A stretch of DNA of 64,000 nt from Amphiura filiformis (GCF_039555335.1 NC_092646.1:21884258-21948257); one strand, 5' to 3'; positions 55,536 to 64,000 are shown, counted from the stretch's first letter. The notes: generated by a model not told the origin, from the sequence alone. Program-made: numbers and translations.

Positions 55536-56586
55536 TTAGTCAATTAGAACTTCATCATCCGTAAAGTTTAAAACGTGGTGTTGCACGAAGTGCTGGATGA
55601 TCTCCTGTTTGCTGAGGTTCTTTTCGTAAAAACTGAGAATTCCCAGCTGATCAATGTCCATGGTGATTCCGATCAAATTTGCTAGAGGGATATATTGTAC
55701 ATCTCCTACGTTCGCCATTAACCCAAAAACATAAATTATTAGAGACGTACTCTATCGAAAAATGATTGAGGACATTCGAGTCGATGGTAACTGACGTAGA
55801 AAAGATATTTTCTGAGACACCGTTCGTTATCCTGAAACTCACGGAGTTAGCATTCCATAAGATGGTTATCCGCTTGATATTCCTGCCGGTTTGAAATTCC
55901 ATAAGGACTGTGGACATAGCATGATCTTGTTTTGCCGAAAAGGAAAGGTTCCAGGGTTGATTGATGGAATGTGGTTCATTGAAATAAAATTGCAGCGGTC
56001 TACTTAGTCGCATAATTCTCAGATCCTTGCCAGGATTGGGTAGCATTGTAAAATTAGCCCCGGTGATTCCTATTTGCATCGGTTTTGCGTTGAACGTGGT
56101 GTTTTGTCCATCTTTGATCTCTATTAGCTTGTTCTCATCCAGATCTATATTCTTCTTAGCTCTAATCGAAACGTAGTGCGTCCCGTCTTCGTTCATCCAC
56201 ACCATGAATCTGCCTAGAACGTGCAAACTTGTGTCGTGCTCATGTCGAACTAAATTGTCCACGTATTTTTTGGTTACAACGTCCTTATCATCCGTCGCTG
56301 TTCCCACGTTGGTTATTTTTTCCTCACCCATGTCTAGAGGACCCGTCATGAATCCTCCGGCTGTGTTCAACTTTATGCCGTTTAGATAACTCGTAAGTCT
56401 TCCGACTTCCGCCTTTGTGACAGCGTCTTCAGGATCTGTTGCTTCACCTAAATTTGTTATTTTTTTTCCTCCCATATTAATCCTTCCAGTCATTCTTGCC
56501 CCAGTCTTTCTGACGTAGGTTGAAAGATCCTGGACGGTGTTGTCCGAGGGTGGCTTAGTTTTAAATCGTGGTCCACGAATACTCAT
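55536..56586 (-). CDS. Tail-fibre-like attachment protein, frameshifted near 55700
   Basis: The main frame (55651-56586, 311 aa) has two repeats at about residues 31-60 and 79-108 of the form MTG.I/L.MG..KITN.G.AT....V.TK, known from phage and large-virus fibre proteins. A beta-rich region with LSFSAKQDH..S and FSIEYVSNNLCFWVNGE follows, resembling a concanavalin-type fold. The frame then ends in an odd basic tail. A 60-residue frame at 55536-55718 overlaps in another frame and continues with family-like sequence (a hydrophobic stretch and an acidic end), so I infer an indel at about 55695-55715. Probable role is host-cell attachment on the virion surface. Confidence 0.6.
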
Positions 56587-56596
56587 TTTTTTTCTT

Positions 56597-57289
56597 TTAT
56601 TTTATCAATAATCGTAAATCCATAGGCTGCTCATGGTTATCCAGTTTTTTCGCGCCCCATCTCCAAACTACTCTGAAGTCAAAATCCAGCTCATGAATGC
56701 TCGACTGTGTCAATGCTATCAAATCAGGTTTGTTATAATTTAAGGAAAAATATTCACCGAAAGGATTGTTTAAGAGAGGGATAAACCCGAGTAATTGTGA
56801 ACCCCTTAAAATACCATCTTTGTCGTTACAATAAAGATTTTTCGAAATATTTAGCTGTCGAAGGTAAATCTCGATCCTTCGGGGTAAGAACTCGATCGCG
56901 CGATCTCCTTCGTGTTCTCCAGCTCTTAGCCAATCAGAGTTATCAATTCCCAATAGATTCAGCACTTGCTTGGGAAACCAGATTTCATAGTTCTCTGGAA
57001 TAGTCATAACGATCTTTCCCGTTTCTTCGTTGAGTGCAAATTCCAGTCCGACAATTTCGTCGGTGAACCATTTGGTCAGGGATTCAAAATTCCACAATCC
57101 TGGAGGGATAATTATAGGTTCTGAGGGAGATCCTCCTTCAAGTGTGTACCTCCAATCCAGTTCTTTTTTGATGTTGTACCAACCAACTCGTCCGCTGATA
57201 CTTTTGATTCCGATTTTCAGATTTCCGTTTGTGTTTTCTATAGGTTGACTCAGTCTGTAGGGACCTTCACCAGTAATTGTGACAAACAT
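56597..57289 (-). CDS. Penton / minor-capsid-like protein, 230 aa
   Basis: I chose the ATG at 57289, which directly follows a 'gataaaagaaaa' leader on the minus strand. The protein is beta-rich with GPYRLSQPIE, a mid-section IPPGLWNFESLTKWFTDEIV followed by NEETGKIVMTIP, and a C-terminal part with EIYLRQL and ELDF. This layout resembles the single jelly-roll minor capsid (penton) proteins encoded beside capsid genes in Polintons and adintoviruses. The assignment rests on pattern and context. The frame is intact. It diverges from the gene at 57312 with only 22 bases between start codons. Confidence 0.5.
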   Translation of the reverse strand: MFVTITGEGPYRLSQPIENTNGNLKIGIKSISGRVGWYNIKKELDWRYTLEGGSPSEPIIIPPGLWNFESLTKWFTDEIVGLEFALNEETGKIVMTIPENYEIWFPKQVLNLLGIDNSDWLRAGEHEGDRAIEFLPRRIEIYLRQLNISKNLYCNDKDGILRGSQLLGFIPLLNNPFGEYFSLNYNKPDLIALTQSSIHELDFDFRVVWRWGAKKLDNHEQPMDLRLLIK

Positions 57290-57311
57290 TTTTCTTTTAT
57301 CTTTCAATAAA

Positions 57312-58594
57312 ATGAGAACTGGAGGAGTATTCGAACCGACGCACGGTTTCAGTCTTGTGAATCAAGAAATTCAAGTCAACAAAAAAGGAAAATTTTACGT
57401 AAGATTTCCCAGTTTGTGGCAAAAGTACAAACTTCCGAGAGTCACGGAAAAAGAGGTGTACGATGACTGGCTCTCCAACCAGATGCAATTTTGGCAAAAC
57501 CAGCTGAACTTCGCGGTCTGGTGCGCCACATCAGGATGCGGGGTGTCCAAAGAACTTCTCAGTCACAAAGATCCGATGATTCGATCCGTGTTCAGATTTC
57601 ACGCATATTATCAGATCAGAAGAATCCTGTCGGAAATGTCCTGTCCACTACCCTCGGAGGAATCCTTCAATCCTCTGAACAACGGGATCGACACCCACGC
57701 TTACGAAAGAATTTGCAACGAATTTGGAGTGTCCACGAGAGCTAACTGGAGACAAAAGTTCGATCTTTCCAACGGAATGGGCAGTTACTTCTTCAACAAA
57801 CAATTTTACGACTGGAAATTCGTGACCACCAAAAATGGTCGAAGCTTATCAACGGAGGAAACTACAGTCAGTCGATGGACTGGAAAGTTCACTTTGATGC
57901 GGACAGCTTCGGAGGCGTGGACAAGCAGACTGACAAAATTCTATACATTGAACAGCTGTTCGATCACGATCCGGATATAACCGACAAAAGTATCAGAAAA
58001 GGAGATGCCATGGCTGCTATCGGAAGTTTCGTAGCAGACACTTGGAACGAGGGTTTCACACGTGCGGGAGTTTCGAGAATCAACGACTCCATCAGGACGT
58101 ACACGTGGGCAATTCTCGGATCCCAAGCTCAAGCCAGATCCGGCATCCTGCGTTCCGGCAAGGCGTTCGACGCTCAGAAACAATTTCTAGCAAACGTCGA
58201 GGATGCGATCAACTCGGTCGTGGATCTTCCGGACTCGATCGACAGATACCAAAAAACTCTTCAGTACGCTCAAAGCAAATTGGATTTTGTCGTGGGTCAT
58301 GGACTTTACTTGCTTCCGAGCAATATGGAAATCCTCGTGGGATCCGTGAACGGATACAACAATTTTATTCAAATCGCCACGGATGACATGCAGATAGGGC
58401 TAAACTCAAGCGTAAACACCGACTTTCGACCGAATGTTGAAGACAGTGCTCCTGAGGAGAGTCAGTTGTTTGAAACGGTTAAAAGCCCATCTTTGGCTGA
58501 AGGGGTTGAAAGTTCACTTATGGTAGAGGAGGTTGAAAATCCGCTCTTAACTGAAGACTTCCCACTAATGCATGATGAGAAAAACTTTCTTTAA
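57312..58594 (+). CDS. Conserved viral protein of about 425 aa, frameshifted near 57831
   Basis: Two overlapping frames read as one gene. The first (57312-57980) begins MRTGGVFEP and holds RFPSLWQKYKLPRVTEKEVYDDW, QLNFAVWCATSGCGVS and an A-Y-E-R-I-C-N-E-F-G-V segment. Its last 45 residues lose that character. The second frame, open from before 57875 to 58594, carries AWTSR-free family-like sequence ending in an acidic E/P/S tail. The switch point coincides with an A5 run at 57831-57835. I recognise the first part from Polinton-like elements of cnidarians and other invertebrates, but the function is unknown; a structural or assembly role is plausible. Confidence 0.6.
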
Positions 58595-58641
58595 TTTTGG
58601 GAGCAGCCGTTATTGGATCAGCCATCGTATATTTTCGTTAA
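58570..58641 (+). pseudogene. Small hydrophobic viral reading frame, possibly frameshifted
   Basis: Overlapping the previous stop, a frame at about 58586-58641 encodes a single hydrophobic helix (LSLILGAAVIGSAIVYF) but has no start codon in frame. An ATG at 58575 is out of frame by one base, separated by an A5 run. Probably a small membrane protein gene with a one-base indel. Confidence 0.35.
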
Positions 58642-58649
58642 AATAAAAG

Positions 58650-58796
58650 ATGGATGTCCCACCAGCCGAAGAAGCAAGTGCAAGGGAGAAACTGATAGAA
58701 GAGAGAGAGAAAGCCGCTCACAATATGAGAGTTGAACTAGCATTCACGTTTGTGTGGATGACTTGTCTCGCGGCAAAAATTTGGTGGCTTAAGTAA
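58650..58796 (+). CDS. Small single-pass membrane protein, 48 aa
   Basis: Starts with the element-wide leader 'aaataaaagATG'. The first 27 residues are an acidic/basic helix (EEREKAAHNMR) and the last 20 a hydrophobic segment (LAFTFVWMTCLAAKIWW) ending in LK. The stop codon lies within the left arm of the hairpin at 58795. No known family; likely a virion membrane or accessory protein. Confidence 0.5.
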   Translation: MDVPPAEEASAREKLIEEREKAAHNMRVELAFTFVWMTCLAAKIWWLK

Positions 58797-58838
58797 AAAA
58801 TAATCCTTAGCAAAAATAAATGCTAAGGGTTATTTTTT
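58795..58838. terminator. 18-bp hairpin at convergent gene ends
   Basis: 'aaaaaataatccttagca' (58795-58812) pairs with 'tgctaagggttatttttt' (58821-58838), with one G-T pair and an 8-base loop. The stop codons of the plus gene (58794-58796) and minus gene (58823-58825) both fall in the arms, an unusually compact junction. Confidence 0.7.
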
Positions 58839-60448
58839 TTGCTCGTCGTATTACTTTTTCTTTTCTCGTATGCCTCTGTTACATTTTTGTACAAAATTCC
58901 TCCGACCGCGAGAGCAAAGATCCATAGGTGTTCTGCTAAAAATCCAACCACGGATCCGGCTGTTTTCATCACAAAATTTATAACGGCTCCGATGATCCCT
59001 GGAAGAGCTATCAAGGCTTTGTCTCCTAATTTTAATAGGAGGTTTGTAATCTTTTGCAGTTGATCCTTGAACCAATCCGTCCACGTTTTTGGCTTTGGAT
59101 GCTCTGGTGGCTTTGGTCCTGGACCCGGGTCTGGTCCTGGAGGCTTTGGTTTTGGAGGCACAGGCTTAGGTGCAGGAGTGACGGCTGAAATTGCTGATTT
59201 GGTTGCCACAATTATCGATGTAATAATTGTTGATATTGTCATACTAACTGCGGTTATAATCGATACAATAGTAACCCCATTTCGTCGAAATAATGTGCTA
59301 ATTTTATCACGCAAAAGGCCATCGCTATGTATGAAATTTTCGATAGAATTTCGCAAACTTTGAAGCAAATTTCTGACCTTGGCGTCTTGGTCTACAATAG
59401 ATTTGTTAAAATCCTCAATTTCTGTTTCCAGTTCTCTAGCTCTTTCAGCGTCTTCTTCGCTTACGGGTAATAGAGGTTCTCCTTCCAGATCATCTTTGTA
59501 TGTTGGATTACCAAAACTAACTGAACGATCGCCTTTGGATTTCAAGTTTTTTAGTTCGGTGTCTTTTTCATCCCTTCTTTCGGCAAGATGCTCGTAATTA
59601 TCGGACATCTTTTTTAGTTGTCCTTGTTTATTCGAAAAATTCCTGACTTCATCTTGGTTCGCAATGGGATCATTTATAAGGTTTACTCCCAATTTGCTTA
59701 TATCATCGTTTGTTCTTTGAAGACCTTGTAATGCTCTAGCCGCATCTGGTCTACCTGTTGGAGTGGTGGATAGCGTGGGGACATCTCTAATACTAACCGA
59801 TGTCCTTTTAGCTTGTTGTTGCGTTTTTTTAGTAGTGCTAATGAAATCCTTTACACCTAGGGTTTCTCTTACAAATGTACTACCTCCTACACCATATTTT
59901 TGTTTAATATAATCAATACTTAGAAATTTTCGCGGCTTTCCTTCATGAGTCAATCTGGTTTTTTTACCCTTATATTCAATAAAAATAGTATCGTCCTCAA
60001 TTGACCATTTTGTATCCTTCCGAAATGTGTCTCCTATTTCCTCAACATTATCTGTATCGAGTTCAAATCTTAGTTTTAATTTTTGTTTTACATACTCTTT
60101 CCAAGGTATGGAAAGTTTTACATTAATATCTTTTTGTATTTTTAGAAACTCTTTTGGAGGTTCTGGAATTCCAGAGCGAATTCTATCACCTCTAAGAGCA
60201 TTAAGTCGTTGAGTTAAACTTTCCACATCCTCGATATTCTCTTGAGCCACATCATCACTTTCCCATTCAACGCTTCCTCTACGTCCTTGGTCTGTTGTTT
60301 CAATTTGTCCACCTCCAAAATCAGTCTCTGCCTGACCCTGGATGGAAAGCCCACCAACTGCACCAGTTGTTTCACCGACAGTTGAGTCAAACTTATCATC
60401 ACCACCAATGGTATCCATCGATATATCATTAAGTCCATCTGCTGCCAT
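58823..60448 (-). CDS. Large viral membrane-anchored structural protein, 541 aa
   Basis: I chose the ATG at 60448 (MAADGLNDISMDT); the longer frame upstream overlaps the divergent capsid gene. The N-terminus is acidic and Gly/Thr-rich. A conserved-looking middle (about residues 95-190) has IPWKEYVKQKLKLRFELDTD and RLTHEGKPRKFLSIDYIKQKYG. Charged coiled-coil-like segments follow, with hydrophobic helices at about 400-425, then a proline-rich spacer (PKPVPPKPKPPGPDPGPG). Amphipathic and transmembrane stretches (ALPGIIGAVINFVMK and LWIFALAVGGILY) close the protein. No enzyme motif. Its size, Pro-rich hinge and C-terminal anchors suggest a minor virion or membrane protein. Frame intact, unlike several neighbours. 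Confidence 0.6.
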   Translation of the reverse strand: MAADGLNDISMDTIGGDDKFDSTVGETTGAVGGLSIQGQAETDFGGGQIETTDQGRRGSVEWESDDVAQENIEDVESLTQRLNALRGDRIRSGIPEPPKEFLKIQKDINVKLSIPWKEYVKQKLKLRFELDTDNVEEIGDTFRKDTKWSIEDDTIFIEYKGKKTRLTHEGKPRKFLSIDYIKQKYGVGGSTFVRETLGVKDFISTTKKTQQQAKRTSVSIRDVPTLSTTPTGRPDAARALQGLQRTNDDISKLGVNLINDPIANQDEVRNFSNKQGQLKKMSDNYEHLAERRDEKDTELKNLKSKGDRSVSFGNPTYKDDLEGEPLLPVSEEDAERARELETEIEDFNKSIVDQDAKVRNLLQSLRNSIENFIHSDGLLRDKISTLFRRNGVTIVSIITAVSMTISTIITSIIVATKSAISAVTPAPKPVPPKPKPPGPDPGPGPKPPEHPKPKTWTDWFKDQLQKITNLLLKLGDKALIALPGIIGAVINFVMKTAGSVVGFLAEHLWIFALAVGGILYKNVTEAYEKRKSNTTSKKNNP

Positions 60449-60503
60449 TTTGTTTTTTATTTTACACTTTTTTTGAATGAACTTTGTAATAATAAAAAGA
60501 AAG

Positions 60504-61806
60504 ATGGCAACTGAATACGGATACAAATTGGACCCATACCGACAACTTCGCAAAGCGCGAGGAGTTAAAGGTGAAAGACGTAGCATTCGGAATACGCACG
60601 TTCCGAGTACCATCGACCAAACCGGAATTCTCACGGTGAAATTTCCTGGTCTTGGAAAAGATGACGTAATATACCCTGGAACGAGTTTTCTTTGGTTCAA
60701 GATTGCTCTAAATTCCGCCTCTGGTGGAAATCAAGATCTTAACAGGACTATCGTAAATAATCTCGGAAGAGAAAAAGAAAAAAAATTGAGGTTAAATTGG
60801 AAGGACAGAGCATCTTTACTCTGAACGATGCTGATATATCCCGATGCTACCAAGATCTCTGGAAGACGAGCGAGGAAAGAGAGAACGCCGCTGATCAGGG
60901 CATCCAGTCTGCGGCAGGTCGAAAAATAAGAATCGACGCTGGTGACAAAGGTACAGATGCCAAGGATGTCGCCGAAGGAAAGTCCTTCGGCGACAACATG
61001 TTCTGCATCCTCTGGACTTTGAGATGCTGAATTCTCATAATCCATATTTCCAGTACGAGATGAAGGACAGGCTGAGTTACGAGCTGACGTTCAACAATTA
61101 CGGAAAAGTCGTGGTGTCCACGGATACAGCAGCCAGCTATTCCATCTCAGATATTACCCTTGAGTTTGATGTAGTCAATGATCCTGAGCTAGCGATGACT
61201 CTTAGGAACAGGGTGAATGGAAAAAGCGTCGTCATGTACGACAGAGTCATCAGACACAGCAAGGAGTCGCTTAACAAGTCAGACACCGTCTTGAATATCG
61301 CTCTAGCACCGCGAGCAAAGTCCATGAAAGGTATTCTGATTCTCTTCGTAGACCCAGCTGCGGATGGAGGAGGAGCCAATTACGCTCGAGATACCGAAAA
61401 GTTCTACAACCCACAGATCAAGAAAGTTTCAACAACGCTCGACGGTATTCCAAATCAGCTGCACTCCTCTGGGATGCTGCCTCACCATCACTTCAAAGAA
61501 ATTCAAAAGCACTTCGCGGATGGAAAATTCAGAACTGTTCCACACGTAATCAAGGAAGCGGGATTGGCTGATGTGAGGAGGCGAGATTATCTCACGACCA
61601 AGTATGGACTCTGGTTGGACATGAGAACCACGGATGATGACACGTTGCATGGATCTGGCAGGAGAATTGAGGGAGCTAGTCAGAGTATTCAAATCGAAAT
61701 CGAAAAAGAAGCCGAGGCTGCAGGAGCGTTGAACGCTTACGTGTACTTCATACAGGATGCGCAAGTAAATATCGAAGCCGGAAGATTGCAGAGCGTAAAA
61801 TACTAA
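60504..61806 (+). CDS. Major capsid protein (double jelly-roll type), broken into three frames
   Basis: Three successive frames together have the size expected of a capsid protein (about 430 aa). The first is 60504-60824 (ATG after 'aataaaaagaaag', with LTVKFPGLGKDDVIYPGTSFLWFK). The second is 60797-61030, with FTLNDADISRCYQDLWKT. The third is open to 61806, with YEMKDRLSYELTFNNYGKVV, ITLEFDVVNDPELA, VLNIALAPRAKSMKGILILF and a charged C-terminus. The first break is at an A8 run (60778-60785), the second near 60995-61010. Position just before the packaging ATPase and the 'IP.LDFE...YELTF' type core agree with Polinton/adintovirus capsids. The identification is by pattern and neighbourhood and should be confirmed structurally. 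Confidence 0.6.
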
Positions 61807-61816
61807 AAAATAAAAG

Positions 61817-62399
61817 ATGTTTCCAAAACACGCGCACTCGGCGATAATCTCGGGCGAAACCATGTCCGGCAAAACCGAGCATGTTTTAAATCTATTAGAA
61901 AACGAATATCGTGGATTTTTTGCTTACATAGTGATTATCTGTCCGAACTGGGTTAATAATTCGACTTCCCGAGGTAGGCGGTGGATTTTTGATAATCCTT
62001 ACCAAGTATTTATGATCGATCCACAAGAATGGTTTCCTGACAAAGACGATCAATTTCAATTATCGATCAAGGTATTTTGGGAAATTGTCGGAAAAATGGA
62101 TGACTCCCAGGTTCTGTTTTTGATCGACGATAGCATAACCGAAGAAGGAATCGACAAAAAAAAGCGTTTTAACAAAACTCGCTTGTTCTGGCAGACACGA
62201 CAACTGCTCTCTTTGGATGCTCACTCAAGCTTACGTGGCAGTTCCCAAAACTATTAGAAGACAGATCAAATGGCTGTCCACCTTCTATTGTAAAGATGAA
62301 GATGATTTTACCACCATCATGAAAGAGAACAAAGTAGTTCCCAAAGAAAAGAGGGAGGCATTAAATAAAAAACTAGAAAAAATCAATATTCAAAATTAA
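61817..62399 (+). CDS. Packaging ATPase (A32/FtsK-HerA type), frameshifted near 62175
   Basis: Begins 10 bases after the capsid stop, behind 'aataaaag'. The Walker A P-loop is SGETMSGKT (residues 12-20). Walker B is VLFLIDD (about 95-101). The frame runs to 62257 but loses family likeness after KKKRFNK. The frame 62217-62399 carries the expected end (LTQAYVAVPKTIRRQ, with a sensor-like Thr-Gln), so an indel lies near the A4 run at 62174-62177. Such ATPases pump viral DNA into preformed capsids and are hallmark genes of Polintons, adintoviruses and relatives. Confidence 0.75.
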
Positions 62400-62483
62400 A
62401 TCTTTTTTATGTCCACCCAGAGGATTTGAGTACAGATTAAAAAAGCTCGTTAACATGAATTTTATAATCAAATAAAGAAAATC

Positions 62484-63077
62484 ATGACTGAAGTTGAAGA
62501 TATAGTTAACGAGGCGATGAATATGGGTGTTTTGTCTACTTTGAACAAAACGATGTCTACGGTAGATATTCTGCCTAAGGTAGACTGTACAACTACACAG
62601 GAGGAACCTGTAAACACGGACTTTACCAAAACGGAACAACTACGGGAACAGTTGATCGGTGTAGTAGAGACAGGAAAAAAGCAAAGAGTATTTGGGAAAA
62701 ATATAACCTCCGCTGAGATTGATAGGCTTGATCAAAAGAGTCTGACGAGACTCTACGGCAGATACGAGGCTCACATGGGTGGGATAGTGACCAAATCGAT
62801 GAAAAAGTACCTTGTCACCACTTATATAAATTTGATTGGACTGTTTCTTCCAAAAAATTTTGTAATTACCGATCGCGATGCTTTGGGAGAGTCTCTGAAC
62901 GAAGGACCCTTTATCGATTTAGCTTTAAACAAATGGACCAGTGGATTGTATCATAGTTTTGAACATATGCTAGCTCCGTTGGAGGCTATTCTGTTAACTA
63001 GCAACAGTATTAAAAAAGTTGATCCTCCTCCAGAAACGGAGTGTACGACGGACGACTCCCCAACTCCTAAAAACTAA
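62484..63077 (+). CDS. Conserved viral hypothetical protein, 197 aa
   Basis: The intact frame starts behind 'aataaagaaaatcATG'. The N-terminal 45 residues are acidic. The central part has RVFGKNITSAEIDRLDQKSLTRLYGRYEAHMGG. A hydrophobic section (YLVTTYINLIGLFLP) and ALNKWTSGLYHSFEHMLAPLEAILLT follow, then an acidic Pro/Thr tail. I know similar sequences from Polinton-like elements in invertebrate genomes. Function unknown. The stop lies at the start of a hairpin. Confidence 0.6.
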   Translation: MTEVEDIVNEAMNMGVLSTLNKTMSTVDILPKVDCTTTQEEPVNTDFTKTEQLREQLIGVVETGKKQRVFGKNITSAEIDRLDQKSLTRLYGRYEAHMGGIVTKSMKKYLVTTYINLIGLFLPKNFVITDRDALGESLNEGPFIDLALNKWTSGLYHSFEHMLAPLEAILLTSNSIKKVDPPPETECTTDDSPTPKN

Positions 63078-63106
63078 AAAAATCAAGAGGTTCTCTTGAT
63101 TTTTTT
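63076..63106. terminator. 14-bp hairpin at gene 3' end
   Basis: AAAAAAATCAAGAG and its complement are separated by GTT. It overlaps the stop codon of the 197-aa gene (63075-63077). Same architecture (A-run, stem, T-run) as those at 54402 and 58795. Confidence 0.7.
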
Positions 63107-63114
63107 ATTTATAG

Positions 63115-63260
63115 CACTTGCTCAGATGGTGCTCAGATATCTGAGCAAATTTGCTTAGATGGTGCTTAGATAGTGCTTAGATAGTGCTTAGATATCTGAG
63201 CAAAATTGCCTAGATAGTGCTCAGATAGTGCTTAGATGGTGCTCAGATAGTGCTTAGATT
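63115..63260 (+). repeat. 11-bp tandem repeat AGATAGTGCTT
   Basis: About a dozen copies of 'agatagtgctt', 'agatggtgctc' or 'agatatctgagcaaa' occupy the gap between two viral genes. It resembles the small repeat regions in many DNA viruses, but no role can be shown here. Confidence 0.75.
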
Positions 63261-63277
63261 TTTTTTTTTAATAAAAG

Positions 63278-63597
63278 ATGAGTGATCAAGAAACCAAACC
63301 ACTATCCAAGGTGGAAATGTCAACAGTAACAACAACATCTGCAAAGCCGACAAAAGTTATAGCAAAAGTGAGTCAAGCAAAAGTCAAAGATCCGAAGAGG
63401 GTTGCTGCTGGAAAGGCATTAGCCCTAAAAACAAAGAAAAATTAGCAAAATTAAAAGCCTATGAAGCAGAGGAAATAACACAAGAAAACTCGCCTACCGT
63501 AGACGAAACGTTAGGCACACCTCTAGAAAAAGTAACCACATCAAACTGGTTGTTAATTCCAGTTCTTGTCGGAGCGGTTAGCTTCGTTGGGGGGTAG
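63278..63597 (+). CDS. Basic viral protein with C-terminal TM, frameshifted near 63430
   Basis: Starts 'aataaaagATG'. The first frame (63278-63445, 55 aa) is Lys/Thr-rich with VKDPKRVAAGKALALK, a basic segment like small nucleic-acid-binding virion proteins. A second frame continues to 63597 with an acidic stretch and a hydrophobic end (NWLLIPVLVGAVSFVGG). The frame change falls in the A-rich 'aaaaacaaagaaaaa'. Basic head, acidic middle and hydrophobic tail suggest a condensing or membrane-linked core protein; that is inference. Confidence 0.45.
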
Positions 63598-63626
63598 TAA
63601 CATATAAATATTCTACCACGAACAAA

Positions 63627-63704
63627 ATGTCTACGACTAAAAACCCACCCACAATGACCACAGCGGACAACCGTCAACCAAAAGGTGATCCTTTTAATTT
63701 TTAG
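63627..63704 (+). CDS. Very small possible viral peptide, 25 aa
   Basis: ATG after 'acaaa', rich in Thr, Pro and Asn, ending FNF. It lies in the short gap between two other genes. It may be a real small gene, or the broken start of one. Confidence 0.25.
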   Translation: MSTTKNPPTMTTADNRQPKGDPFNF

Positions 63705-63718
63705 TTACAATAAAGAAG

Positions 63719-63960
63719 ATGGCAGAAACCAATCCAAACGTAAAATGATCGTAAACGGCGCGTATCACGCTGTAATGATAAGTCTCGGTGTATGGGCTAA
63801 CTCATTCGTTATGAACAATTTCATGAAAATAAAGCCAGCTAATCTCTCGCAGCTTGATGTAAAGGATATTGGAAAGTTGACTTTGAGCGTCTATTCGGCT
63901 ACGATGCTCAGAGATTATATCATAAATCGGGGAATTCTTCCGGATGAAATTATAACTTAG
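63719..63960 (+). CDS. Small viral membrane protein, about 80 aa, start possibly frameshifted
   Basis: The ATG with the standard leader ('aataaagaagATGG', 63719) opens only nine codons before a stop. The longer frame continues from the internal ATG at 63747, one base out of register, beyond an A4 run. It encodes NGAYHAVMISLGVWANSFVMNNFMKI, then LDVKDIGKLTLSVYSATMLRDYI, two hydrophobic segments with an Asp/Lys-Gly turn. I recognise this arrangement from Polinton-like elements; function unknown. Confidence 0.5.
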
Positions 63961-63962
63961 TC

Positions 63963-64000
63963 ATGCCGTTTATAGTAGTTAGGTGTATTAAAAAAACCCT
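63963..64000 (+). CDS. Start of a further viral gene, cut by window edge
   Basis: ATG immediately after the preceding stop, with 12 codons visible (MPFIVVRCIKKT). Too short to identify. Confidence 0.3.
   Translation, partial: MPFIVVRCIKKT

Noticed and set aside
60449-60700. N-terminal extension of the 541-aa viral protein
   Set aside because: Overlaps the start of the divergent capsid gene and passes the usual leader motif; the ATG at 60448 fits better.

Overview
This is a stretch of animal nuclear DNA. It is AT-rich, gene-poor and loaded with DNA transposons. The TTAGGG-type telomeric repeat, four class A GPCR genes resembling melatonin receptors, a CYP3-like P450 with animal splice sites, mariner, hAT and Penelope-like relics, and the recurring palindromic word TAGGCCTA all suggest an invertebrate metazoan. 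I lean towards a deuterostome such as an echinoderm or hemichordate, but only weakly.

Layout. 0-7.5 kb holds the upstream flank of a probable further receptor copy to the left, plus foldback and mariner-like elements. Four receptor genes lie on the minus strand at 7.8, 17.9, 26.1 and 43.9 kb. Each has an uninterrupted coding region and a conserved 3' splice site just upstream of its ATG. Copies 2 and 3 sit in two large homologous units, roughly 17.6-23.7 kb and 25.7-40.3 kb. Comparing these units exposes several transposon insertions directly as filled against empty sites: a 251-bp MITE, a palindromic element carrying interstitial telomeric repeats, a mariner copy, a hAT-like MITE with a 9-bp direct repeat, and a 10.2-kb element with CCCAGTGGGCAC ends and no visible transposase. 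Between 40.8 and 43.0 kb a Penelope-like structure carries hammerhead-ribozyme-like cores in inverted arms and has been invaded by a TTAA-flanked element. 45-53 kb contains more mariner, Harbinger-like and foldback elements and a decayed CYP3-clan cytochrome P450.

From about 53.5 kb to the right edge lies an endogenous DNA virus of the Polinton/adintovirus type, probably truncated by the window edge. It encodes a candidate double jelly-roll major capsid protein, a penton/minor-capsid-like protein, a tail-fibre-like protein, an A32/FtsK-type packaging ATPase and several small membrane or lineage-specific proteins. No polymerase, integrase or protease is visible in the window. Genes are tightly packed on both strands. 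Most start just after an AATAAAAG-like motif, and perfect hairpins mark the 3' ends at convergent junctions. At least seven genes or gene remnants appear interrupted by a frameshift, mostly in or beside runs of A, so the copy is either decaying or affected by homopolymer errors.

Functionally the window divides into a tandemly amplified receptor family diversified by duplication and transposition, and a near-complete virion morphogenesis module captured in the host genome.
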